Source: Clostridiaceae bacterium | GTDB taxonomy: Bacteria; Bacillota; Clostridia; Saccharofermentanales; DTU023 | Length of the DNA: 36,552 nucleotides | Assembly (NCBI GenBank): GCA_012838795.1 | Contig: DUOO01000059.1 | Span: forward strand, 1 to 36,552 | Reading direction: 5' to 3' | Part shown: positions 8,928 through 16,791 of the stretch, piece after piece | Position numbering within the stretch: position 1 is the first letter of the stretch | Layout: each line of letters begins with the position of its first letter | Notes under the pieces: model-generated | Seen by the model: only the letters and a program-made list of their open reading frames with translations | Told to the model about the DNA's origin: nothing | Database searches by the model: none | Translations under genes and position numbers: made by a program

Positions 8928-10307
8928 TTAAATAATTGCCTTGTCTTTCCATTTACCCCGACGATAGAAAATAAAGGTAATGATAGAGCCGGTAACCCAA
9001 GAGGAAAGCAGGGCTACATTTTGCATATATGGTGAACCGTACGGCCATTCCGGAGATCTTGTCAGATAGGTTAATAAGTAAGCCAAAGGAACACGTAAAA
9101 AAACTGTGACAAATAAGGTAATCCACATCGGAGTCATTGTGTCACCTGCACCTCGCATCACTCCGCTTAAAGTCATGGTTTGAGAGATTGCGATATAACC
9201 GAGAATTAAGATCAACATCATTTTATAACCGAGATCTATAACTTTTTTATCGGTTGAAAAAAGCCCTAATAATTGATGTCCGAAAATCAACAAGATCATC
9301 GACAGAACAAATGAAACACCCAGTGCCAGCAGTGAAACGGTCTTGCTGCCTCGCTTTACACGTTCGAGATTTCGGGCACCGACATTTTGACCGACAAAAG
9401 TGGTAGCTGCCATACCAAAAGTTTGGTTCGGCATCATAGCAAATCCGTCAAGACGGATGACAGCAGTATTGGCTTCGACTACCATCGTCCCCATTCGGTT
9501 AGTCAGATTTTGCACCATAATCATCGCTAAGGAAAATAGTCCTTGCGTAATACCTGCAGGTAATCCTAAAAGTAATAATTCTTTGATGAATTTCAGGTTA
9601 GGTTTGATGTCATCTCTATGCAGACGATTAATCCGCGGACTGCGATAAATTTGACTGAGTACGAGAATTGCGGAAATTGCTTGTGAAATAATAGTTGCCC
9701 AAGCTGCCCCGGCAACTCCCAACTTAAATTCCCAAACAAAAAGCATGTCCAATACAGTATTAATTATAGTTGAAACTAATAAATATAATAACGGGGTTAC
9801 CGAATCCCCGACACCACGCAATATTCCGGAGCCGATATTGAAAAATGCAGTACCCAAAAACCCTATAAAAGTAATTTGTAAATATGAGGTAGACATATCA
9901 ATAATGTCGGCAGGTGTATTGATCAAATTTAAGATAGGCTTGGAGAGGGGAATTGCAATCGACACCAAAATGATGGTTGCCAACAAAATTAAAATGAATG
10001 TATTGCCGATTGTTTTGGTCAATTTGTTTTGATTTTTCGCTCCGAAAAATTGAGCAACCATAACACCGGCCCCGGTTGCAATAGCCATAAATAACAGCAA
10101 AGTAAAATTAATTATAGGAAAAGTTGCACCGATAGCTGCCAGACCGCCCGGAACTACTCGGCCGACAACAATAGAATCCACAGTTGAATAAAGCTGTTGA
10201 GCAAAGTTGCCGATAATCAAAGGTATTGAAAATCGTATTAATCCGTGTAAAATATTTCCTTCAGTTAAATCTTGAGCAGAAAAAAATGATCGTAATTTAT
10301 TTATCAT
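8928..10307 (-). CDS. MATE family efflux transporter
   Basis: A 459-aa inner-membrane protein of about 12 helices in two homologous halves. The N-terminal DLTEGNILHGLIRFSIPLIIGN and LYSTVDSIVVGR segments and the GAGVMVAQFFGA segment are typical of NorM/DinF-like MATE pumps, which export cationic drugs or metabolites using Na+ or H+ gradients. The ATG at 10307 is preceded in frame by a stop codon two codons upstream, so the protein cannot start earlier. Unusually for this window, no ribosome binding site is visible; instead a TATAAT lies four bases before the ATG on the coding strand. The 247-base upstream region appears to hold a structured leader (10390-10470). Substrate unknown. Confidence 0.9.
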   Translation of the reverse strand: MINKLRSFFSAQDLTEGNILHGLIRFSIPLIIGNFAQQLYSTVDSIVVGRVVPGGLAAIGATFPIINFTLLLFMAIATGAGVMVAQFFGAKNQNKLTKTIGNTFILILLATIILVSIAIPLSKPILNLINTPADIIDMSTSYLQITFIGFLGTAFFNIGSGILRGVGDSVTPLLYLLVSTIINTVLDMLFVWEFKLGVAGAAWATIISQAISAILVLSQIYRSPRINRLHRDDIKPNLKFIKELLLLGLPAGITQGLFSLAMIMVQNLTNRMGTMVVEANTAVIRLDGFAMMPNQTFGMAATTFVGQNVGARNLERVKRGSKTVSLLALGVSFVLSMILLIFGHQLLGLFSTDKKVIDLGYKMMLILILGYIAISQTMTLSGVMRGAGDTMTPMWITLFVTVFLRVPLAYLLTYLTRSPEWPYGSPYMQNVALLSSWVTGSIITFIFYRRGKWKDKAII

Positions 10308-10389
10308 GTTTATTATAATATTCTAATAATGTGCTGAATTTATTCTTTGTCTATCCTGTCCCGTTCGGATCCCTGTTGTTTGTTTATAT

Positions 10390-10470
10390 TTGACACTCTC
10401 CATACCGGAAGGCAGGTCGTTCTTGGTACCTGCTGCTTTAATCAGTATCTGTCAAGTCCATTTCCGGTAT
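10390..10470 (-). ncRNA. Candidate structured leader RNA (pseudoknot-like) upstream of the MATE gene
   Basis: On the minus strand, ATACCGGAA (10470-10462) can pair perfectly with TTCCGGTAT (10410-10402), enclosing an inner 6-bp hairpin GCAGGT/ACCTGC (10433-10428 with 10417-10412) with a 10-nt loop. A TTGACA in the enclosed part (10455-10450) is complementary to TGTCAA (10395-10390), six bases beyond the outer stem, which would close a pseudoknot. This compact fold resembles riboswitch architecture, but I could not match it to a known class. No terminator-like T-run or sequestered ribosome binding site is obvious downstream, so the mode of control is unclear. Confidence 0.4.
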
Positions 10471-10500
10471 AATGAAAAAGGAACTTTACGATGGACATTT

Positions 10501-10530
10501 CTTATATCAAAGTTAATCTTTCGCCGGTAA
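10501..10530 (-). promoter_or_regulatory. Candidate extended -10 promoter for the MATE leader
   Basis: On the minus strand TGATATAAG (10509-10501) is an extended -10 element, with TTACCG (10530-10525) 18 bases upstream as a poor -35. Transcription would start near 10494, giving a leader of about 187 nt that contains the inverted repeats at 10390-10470. It lies just past the stop of the upstream ABC gene. Confidence 0.4.
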
Positions 10531-10554
10531 GAATATACAATCTGATTATCACCT

Positions 10555-12270
10555 CTATCTCTTATCCGATCTCAAGCTTGATTCTTCAGTTTTTGCATAG
10601 ATTTGGCCGTCTTTGACAAGCAAAATATCGTCATATAAATTCTTTGTACTATTAAATACCACATGTGAGACATTTAAAATAGTAACGCCTGTCAAATCTA
10701 ATAATCTTTGTTCAATTTTTTGAGCAGTTTCATCATCCAAACTTGCGAAAGGTTCATCAAGCAACATGATGTCAGCTTCCGCTAAAAGTCCTCTGGCAAT
10801 GGCAATTCTGGTCTTTTCACCACCGGACAACTCTGCTCCGTTATTAACTAAAACATCATCCAAACCGTTAGTCCGTGAATTCAACAAATTATCTAAACCG
10901 GCAGCCGTGATTGCAGAATTCAATTTTTCATCCGAAACATCTTGAAACAGAGTAATGTTGTTGCGAATCGTATCATTAAAAATAAAAACATTTTGCTCAA
11001 TATTGGAGAGTTTTTGATAATAACTGTCTGTATTGATTTCGTTTAATTGTGTATCGTCAATCATAATTTGTCCGTGATCCGGATTGAAGTATTTACGCAG
11101 CAACCGAAGGATTGTGGATTTTCCGGAACCGGAAGGTCCGATAATTAAATATTTTCCACCTTTTTTGAACTTCGCGTCAGCATTATTTAAAACAGGGATA
11201 TCGGGATAATCAAAACTGATATCAGTTAAGCTGATTTGATGTTCCAGGCCGGGATAAGGTTTGTTAATTTCCTGCATTTGCTGATTTTGCAGATGTTGTT
11301 CCATTTTTTGGAAAATAGGCTCAACTGAACGAAGATGCGGCAATGCTTCGCTTAACATGAAAATCGGATGAATCAGATTGGAAATCGCAATAATTAATAC
11401 AAACAGAACACCGACAGATATAGTGCCTTTTGCAACAGCGCGTACTCCGATTAATAAACCGAACAGAGCTACTCCACTGCTCATTAACTGGTTCATTGCT
11501 TGCAGATAAGTACCGCGTTTTTCGATTTCATATCCTTTGTCTTGAACATCTGTACTGCGTTGATCAAAATCTTTCAATATTCTTTTCTCCAATTGGAAGC
11601 TTTTTACAATTCGGAAAGCTGACAGTGTTTCTTTGGCATAGCGGGTATATTCCTCTAAAAAACCGGCTTTCTTTTGCTCAGGTTTTTTGAGCAAGTTACC
11701 GCTTTTATACATGATTAATAACAAAATACCTAAACAAGGAATAATAAAGGTCAATGTCTGCCAATTAATGCTGATAATAAGAGCTAAAGAACCGAAAAAT
11801 GCCGTGACCGACATAATTACGACAGTCATTTGTTGAAAATATTTTTCTTCCAAGGTATTGGCGTTATTTGTAATGTCGTTGATATATCTGGAGTTACCTG
11901 AACTTTGAAACTCATTAATGTTTTTATCAAACGCTCTTTTTAAATAGCGCTGTTTGAGAATGGTGGAAGATTTTTTGACGAAAATTGCCCTGATATAAGC
12001 CAGCCAAATATTAAACGGAAAAAGACCGCATGCAAGAATTATGAAAATGGGTGCTTTGGCGATTAGAATCTCTTTATTTCCGGCTACAGCAGCATCAAAG
12101 ATATCTCTGATATTGAAAGAATGTATGATACTGATAAGCTGCAAAATGACTTCTGAAGCGATTAACAGAAAAAACGGCTGCCAAGCCAGTAACAATATTT
12201 TGCCTAAAGTCATTTCAGATTTTTTATTTGAAGTAAGAGCCGATTGTTTGTTTTTCATTTTTCTAGTCAT
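10555..12270 (-). CDS. ABC exporter half-transporter (fused permease and ATPase), second of a pair
   Basis: The 571-aa protein has an N-terminal six-helix exporter domain (about 25-310) and a C-terminal ATPase. The ATPase shows Walker A GPSGSGKS (378-385), a Q-loop at IEQNVF, signature LSGGE (481-485), Walker B IMLLDEP with the catalytic Glu, and the switch His536. All nucleotide-site residues look intact. The ATG overlaps the end of the preceding ABC gene by 8 bases, and GAGG sits inside that gene just upstream, so the two are co-translated and probably form a heterodimer. Such pairs export drugs, lipids or peptides; no peptide precursor or processing gene is adjacent, so substrate is unknown. 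Confidence 0.92.
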   Translation of the reverse strand: MTRKMKNKQSALTSNKKSEMTLGKILLLAWQPFFLLIASEVILQLISIIHSFNIRDIFDAAVAGNKEILIAKAPIFIILACGLFPFNIWLAYIRAIFVKKSSTILKQRYLKRAFDKNINEFQSSGNSRYINDITNNANTLEEKYFQQMTVVIMSVTAFFGSLALIISINWQTLTFIIPCLGILLLIMYKSGNLLKKPEQKKAGFLEEYTRYAKETLSAFRIVKSFQLEKRILKDFDQRSTDVQDKGYEIEKRGTYLQAMNQLMSSGVALFGLLIGVRAVAKGTISVGVLFVLIIAISNLIHPIFMLSEALPHLRSVEPIFQKMEQHLQNQQMQEINKPYPGLEHQISLTDISFDYPDIPVLNNADAKFKKGGKYLIIGPSGSGKSTILRLLRKYFNPDHGQIMIDDTQLNEINTDSYYQKLSNIEQNVFIFNDTIRNNITLFQDVSDEKLNSAITAAGLDNLLNSRTNGLDDVLVNNGAELSGGEKTRIAIARGLLAEADIMLLDEPFASLDDETAQKIEQRLLDLTGVTILNVSHVVFNSTKNLYDDILLVKDGQIYAKTEESSLRSDKR

Positions 12271-13993
12271 CGCTCACCTCGGTCTTGTTTGATTCATTCG
12301 AATTTTCGGGATTATAATAACCGTTACGTAATTCCTGAAAATATTGCTCGGGTTTCAGCGTTCTGATTTGTCCATTGACTAATAACAGAATAAAATCATA
12401 ATTTTCGCTTGTGCCCGGATAATCACGATGTGAAATTGTGATAACAGTTTGAGGCAAATCGAGCAGTGTTTGCTCGATCAGTTCTCCGGTTTCCGGATCA
12501 AGCCCGGAAGTAGGTTCGTCCGCCAGAATAATTTGACTGCTTTTATAGAGTGTTCTGGCAATAGATATTCTTTGCCGTTCGCCGCCGGACAGATTTTTGC
12601 CGTTTTCTTCCAACATGGTTTCCAATCCGCCGGGTAATTTTCCGACAAGTTCTGTCAGTCCGGCCTGTTCTATTACCAGAGGGATTTTTGTCTCAAAAGC
12701 CCGGTTATCATCTTTTTGATATAGTGTAATATTGTTGAGCAGTGTATCTTCAAATAAAAATACATCTTGTTGCATTTCGGCAATCGAAGCTAATATTGAA
12801 TTCGGTTCAATCTCGGATAAGTTTATTCCATCAAATAATATGACTCCCTCATAGTTCGTGATTACTCCGGATAAAATATTGATTAATGTGGTTTTGCCGG
12901 AACCGGAAGGACCGCGCAAGAGATATTTTTTGCCGGGTTCAATTGTGAAATTCACATTTCGGAGCAGTGGCTTGTTTGTATCGAAAGTGAAATTCAGGTT
13001 TCTGACTTCCAATTTATCTTGAAATTTAAATTTAATTTTAGCAGCAGAATTATTAGCCTGAGCAATTTCGGTCTTTTGTTGTTCAGTAAGCAAAATCAAT
13101 TTGTCATACAACTCAGCGGAAGATTTAAATGAATTGTAGTGTGGCATAAACATAGCAACACTAAAGATTGAAGTATTAAGCATCATAAATTGGATGATTG
13201 AAGTTGCCAGAGTTTTGCCCTCAGTTATAATATTGAAGCTGATATATAGAAAAGCCAACATCAAAATAACATTGCCGATTGTCCATAATATTTCCTCTTG
13301 TAAATTTTTGAAAAAACGAAAATGTCCTTTAGATTTTTCTAATTTATCAATATCATCACTTGCCCGATCATAGAATTTTTTTTCAACACGATTCAATTTG
13401 AGGATTTCCAATCCTTGAAAGATATTACTGATTTGATTTTGAAAAATAGTATTATGATCAGAAATCACCAGTCTTAACTTAACAGTTTTATTACTGAAAA
13501 ACTTGCCGATGATAGCCAAACAAACTGAAGAGATCAAACCAATCAGACCAAAACGCCAATCAGTCACAAAGAGAACGGTTAAGCCGAGAACATAGCGTCC
13601 GCCTTGAAAAATCATATTAAGTAATGAAACAAAAAATTCATTTTCAAATAAATTTATATCATTGACCAGACCGGACAAATACTTATCTTTAGATTCTTGC
13701 GCAAACATTTGCGGTGTGAACGACATTATTTTGCGGAAAGCTAATTTTCGGATATCGAGCAGAATATCCCGCATATAACCGATTCGTAATAATCGGGATA
13801 CTATATGCAATAAAGAGGGAAACAGAAATAAGAAAACAACCAGCAGAATTCTTTGTTTAATCTCCTGCTCGGAATCCATCGAGAAAATCCCGATACCCGA
13901 AGACATTGCAAGATAAGTAATTAAACTGCTTACAGCGGTAATAAAACAACCGATAAAATAACTGATAAAGCCACTCTTGCGTGATCTAAGCAA
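12263..13993 (-). CDS. ABC exporter half-transporter, first of a pair; start codon uncertain
   Basis: Exporter-type membrane domain (about residues 8-290) plus ATPase with Walker A GPSGSGKT (361-368), signature LSGGE (468-472), Walker B IILADEP (488-494) and His522. It overlaps the partner gene by 8 bases. The coordinate given uses a TTG at 13993, the only conventional start codon in the open frame, but no ribosome binding site precedes it. The frame continues upstream to an in-frame TGA near 14053. Within it GAGG (14047-14044) lies eight bases before an ATA codon (14035-14033), and a good promoter lies at 14086-14078. Initiation at ATA would add 14 residues (through NQPTLNEL). The function call is secure; the first residue is not. 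Confidence 0.9.
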   Translation of the reverse strand: MLRSRKSGFISYFIGCFITAVSSLITYLAMSSGIGIFSMDSEQEIKQRILLVVFLFLFPSLLHIVSRLLRIGYMRDILLDIRKLAFRKIMSFTPQMFAQESKDKYLSGLVNDINLFENEFFVSLLNMIFQGGRYVLGLTVLFVTDWRFGLIGLISSVCLAIIGKFFSNKTVKLRLVISDHNTIFQNQISNIFQGLEILKLNRVEKKFYDRASDDIDKLEKSKGHFRFFKNLQEEILWTIGNVILMLAFLYISFNIITEGKTLATSIIQFMMLNTSIFSVAMFMPHYNSFKSSAELYDKLILLTEQQKTEIAQANNSAAKIKFKFQDKLEVRNLNFTFDTNKPLLRNVNFTIEPGKKYLLRGPSGSGKTTLINILSGVITNYEGVILFDGINLSEIEPNSILASIAEMQQDVFLFEDTLLNNITLYQKDDNRAFETKIPLVIEQAGLTELVGKLPGGLETMLEENGKNLSGGERQRISIARTLYKSSQIILADEPTSGLDPETGELIEQTLLDLPQTVITISHRDYPGTSENYDFILLLVNGQIRTLKPEQYFQELRNGYYNPENSNESNKTEVSDD

Positions 13994-14077
13994 TTCATTC
14001 AGAGTAGGCTGATTATGATTACAATTGGAATCTATATTAAATGCCTCATTTCATAAATCTGAATATAATATGGATAT

Positions 14078-14086
14078 ATTATAGCA
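14078..14086 (-). promoter_or_regulatory. Extended -10 promoter for the ABC exporter operon
   Basis: On the minus strand TGCTATAAT is a perfect extended -10 element; a TTAAAA 4/6 match lies about 18 bases further upstream. Transcription would begin near 14071, about 24 bases before the GAGG at 14047. This supports translation starting near 14035 rather than at the TTG at 13993. Confidence 0.6.
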
Positions 14087-14291
14087 TGTAAAAAATAATA
14101 TTTTTAATCATAAATGCCGATAAAAAATAGACAAGGTAAAACCAAGATTATTCTGTATAATGAAATCAAGAAGAAATACTTGAATTTAACTTGGTTTTTT
14201 TCATTAATTAATATCAAGCCTTAAACAATGATTTGAAAAAAGAAAGGGACGTATATCGCGATTTTTCAGATATATTCTATAGGGTTTTAAA

Positions 14292-15665
14292 ATGTTGTTT
14301 TCACATTTTATAGGCGTAATTTTAGTTTTATTATTAGTTTCGGGACTTTCAATTTATTCCGGGTATAAGAATAAACAGAATTATAAACAAAAAGGCAGTT
14401 CGATAGTTGTTTCCGGATTAATTATCGGAACACTGGTCGGTGGTTCATCGACGATCGGAACAGCACAACTTGCTTATTCGTATGGGATGAGTGCTTGGTG
14501 GTTTACTCTTGGCGGCGGAATAGCTTGTTTAATTCTTGCTGTATTTTATGTAAAACCACTTCGTAAAACCGGATGTTATACTCTGGTAGAAATTTTGTCA
14601 AAAGAATATGGAAATCGTGTTGGCTTTTCAGTTTCTCTGTTGAGTTCATTGGGTACTTTCATTAATATTATCTCACAATTGATTGCTTCGATTGCAGTAA
14701 TAGAAGTTGTCTTTCCGCAATTGCCTATTCAAGTTACGATTGCAATATCAGCAGTTTTTATGATTATCTATGTTGTTTTTGGCGGAACAACAGGAGCAGG
14801 TATGGTAGGGGCACTAAAAACTATATTTCTCTATATTGCTATGATTGCTTGCGGTGTCTTAGTGTTAAATCTCTCAGGAGGCATTGCGTCATTTATTGAT
14901 TTAGTCAAGGGAATTGATAATCCGCAAAATGTACACTTTTTCAGTTTGTTTGCCAGAGGTGTAAATAAAGATCTTAGCGCATGTTTATCTTTGATTTTGG
15001 GTGTGGTATCCACTCAGACTTATGCACAAGCAATTTTTGCAGGGAAATCGGATAGAGCCGGTATAAAAGGTTCTTTAATCAGCGCTTTTCTGATACCTCC
15101 GATCGGAATCGGAGGCATTCTTGCAGGACTATATATGCGGGCTGTTAATCCCGGATTATCATCCAAAAATGTTTTGATGGCTTTTGTAATAGAAGAAATG
15201 CCTCCGATATTGGGCGGAATCATTATCGGCACTCTATTTATCGCAGTTATCGGAACAGGAGCCGGACTTGCGCTTGGTGTCGCAACAACAATTAAAAATG
15301 ATGTTATTCATCGATTATCATCCCGTTCATATTCAGAAAAGGGAGAATTTGTGTTATTGCAAATTTTAATTGTTATAACACTTGTTTTTGCAGGCATACT
15401 TTCTGCCGGCGGTATTGGCGATATTATCCTGGAATTTGCTTTTATGTCAATGGGGTTACGTGGTGCAGTAGTTTTTGCACCTCTTTGCGGAGCATTATGG
15501 TTTTCAGGCAAGGTAGATCGAAAATATGTTTTGGGAGCAGTTATTGCAGCTCCTATTTGTGTCCTGATTTTTAACACTATTATTAAATTGCCGATAGATT
15601 CACTTTTTTTAGGAATTATTGTCAGTATTGTAATAATGATCGCAGGATTCTTGCGCAAGAAATAA
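14292..15665 (+). CDS. Sodium:solute symporter family protein
   Basis: A 457-aa inner-membrane protein with about 13 hydrophobic segments. The N-terminal helix followed by GTLVGGSSTIGTAQLAYSYG (about 48-67) matches the first unwound helix of SSS-family symporters, which couple Na+ entry to uptake of sugars, amino acids, vitamins or organic acids. The GCYTLVEILSKEYGNR segment (about 97-112) is also typical. Cargo cannot be told from sequence. AGGG lies 7 bases before the ATG. It is a single gene, divergent from the ABC exporter pair and convergent with the hydrolase. A TATAAT at 14156-14161 could be its -10, but no convincing -35 is seen. The 87 bases downstream contain no clear terminator. 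Confidence 0.88.
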   Translation: MLFSHFIGVILVLLLVSGLSIYSGYKNKQNYKQKGSSIVVSGLIIGTLVGGSSTIGTAQLAYSYGMSAWWFTLGGGIACLILAVFYVKPLRKTGCYTLVEILSKEYGNRVGFSVSLLSSLGTFINIISQLIASIAVIEVVFPQLPIQVTIAISAVFMIIYVVFGGTTGAGMVGALKTIFLYIAMIACGVLVLNLSGGIASFIDLVKGIDNPQNVHFFSLFARGVNKDLSACLSLILGVVSTQTYAQAIFAGKSDRAGIKGSLISAFLIPPIGIGGILAGLYMRAVNPGLSSKNVLMAFVIEEMPPILGGIIIGTLFIAVIGTGAGLALGVATTIKNDVIHRLSSRSYSEKGEFVLLQILIVITLVFAGILSAGGIGDIILEFAFMSMGLRGAVVFAPLCGALWFSGKVDRKYVLGAVIAAPICVLIFNTIIKLPIDSLFLGIIVSIVIMIAGFLRKK

Positions 15666-15752
15666 TTGGATTATTAAGATGTTTTTTGGATTAAGAAGCG
15701 ATTTGATGTATTGCAAAATTAAATTTTTCAGAGTAAATATATGCTGTTTTAA

Positions 15753-16688
15753 TTATTTTTCAATAAATTCAAAAATATCCCGGATGACTTGATTATTATC
15801 CTTTCCCCGTATAATTTCATGACGCATTCCCGGATAAAGAATTGACTTGACATTTTGCATTCCGGCTTTTTTGAATAATTGGACAATTTTATTCACGCCT
15901 TTACCGAAACCGCCGAAAGCATCTTGTTCTCCTGAAACAAAAAGAACAGGGAGATCTTTTTGCATTTTGGCAAGTTCTCGCGGTTTACGGATCAAAGTCA
16001 TCAATTTTAATAAGAAATAATAGGTATGTAATGTGCCCGGTGTGCCACAGTAAGGATCTTTGATATATTGGGAAATATTTTCCGGATTCTCCGAAAGCCA
16101 ATCATTATTGGTGTTTTTCGGTTTAAAAGATGAATTGTTTTTGCCGATGCCTAGGTAATTAACAAATGGACTGCGATAGTTTCCCGGTTTGATAGTTTTA
16201 AATAAAGCTAAAATCCAAGAAAATATTCTGAGTAAAATCGGCGGATTATCTCCCGTTCCCATAATTATAGCTTTATCGCAAATATCAGGATAGCAAATTA
16301 ATAAGCCGCGCAGCATCAATGAACCCATACTATGTCCGAGAATAATGCATGGTGCTTGAGAATCGTATTGACCGCGAACTAGTTGATTGATTTCCTTTTG
16401 ATCAGCCAACATCGGCTCCAAAGCAGAATAACTTCCGACATCGCTCAATTCTGATTCGTTTTCAGCGGTTAAACCATGACCCAGATGATCATCTCCGAAA
16501 GCGACATAACCTTGTTCTGCCAATAATGACATGAATTTATCGTAACGCCCGATATGTTCGGCAAAACCGTGGATGATCTGAACTAAGCCTTTGAATTCTT
16601 TGTTCGGACGATAAATAACAGCATGAATTGTTTTGTCATCGAACTTTGATGGAAAAGTAAATTTTTCTTTGTTGAAATTATTGCTCAT
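15753..16688 (-). CDS. Alpha/beta hydrolase, monoacylglycerol lipase/lysophospholipase-like
   Basis: A 311-aa serine hydrolase of the Hydrolase_4 (serine aminopeptidase S33) type. It shows HGFAEHIGRYD (40-50), which carries the oxyanion-hole region, DHLGHG (67-72), and the nucleophile elbow GHSMGS with Ser120. Asp256 (SGEQDAFGG) and His290 (GMRHEI) complete the triad. No signal peptide is seen, so it is cytoplasmic or peripheral. The family includes lysophospholipases and monoacylglycerol lipases; the exact ester cleaved is unknown. The ribosome binding site is weak (TAGG). It lies downstream of the M16 peptidase on the same strand, about 100 bases away. Confidence 0.9.
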   Translation of the reverse strand: MSNNFNKEKFTFPSKFDDKTIHAVIYRPNKEFKGLVQIIHGFAEHIGRYDKFMSLLAEQGYVAFGDDHLGHGLTAENESELSDVGSYSALEPMLADQKEINQLVRGQYDSQAPCIILGHSMGSLMLRGLLICYPDICDKAIIMGTGDNPPILLRIFSWILALFKTIKPGNYRSPFVNYLGIGKNNSSFKPKNTNNDWLSENPENISQYIKDPYCGTPGTLHTYYFLLKLMTLIRKPRELAKMQKDLPVLFVSGEQDAFGGFGKGVNKIVQLFKKAGMQNVKSILYPGMRHEIIRGKDNNQVIRDIFEFIEK

Positions 16689-16791
16689 GTTTTGTGCCTA
16701 ATAATTAAGTTTATCTCGGTTGAACGGTAGTTCGAATAATTGTATTAACAGTATCACGAATTTATCAGCTTCACAATTATAAGTGGTTTTT

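Noticed and set aside
10308-10317. TATAAT four bases before the MATE start as the promoter of a leaderless mRNA
   Set aside because: There is no -35 and no TG extension, and the region is very AT-rich; the extended -10 at 10509-10501 is a better candidate. It is noted only as an oddity.
10390-10470. Guanidine-II (mini-ykkC) riboswitch, suggested by ACGA near the inner hairpin loop and ACGG further downstream
   Set aside because: The loops are not ACGR tetraloops on short stems and the hairpin spacing does not fit; the overlap is likely chance.
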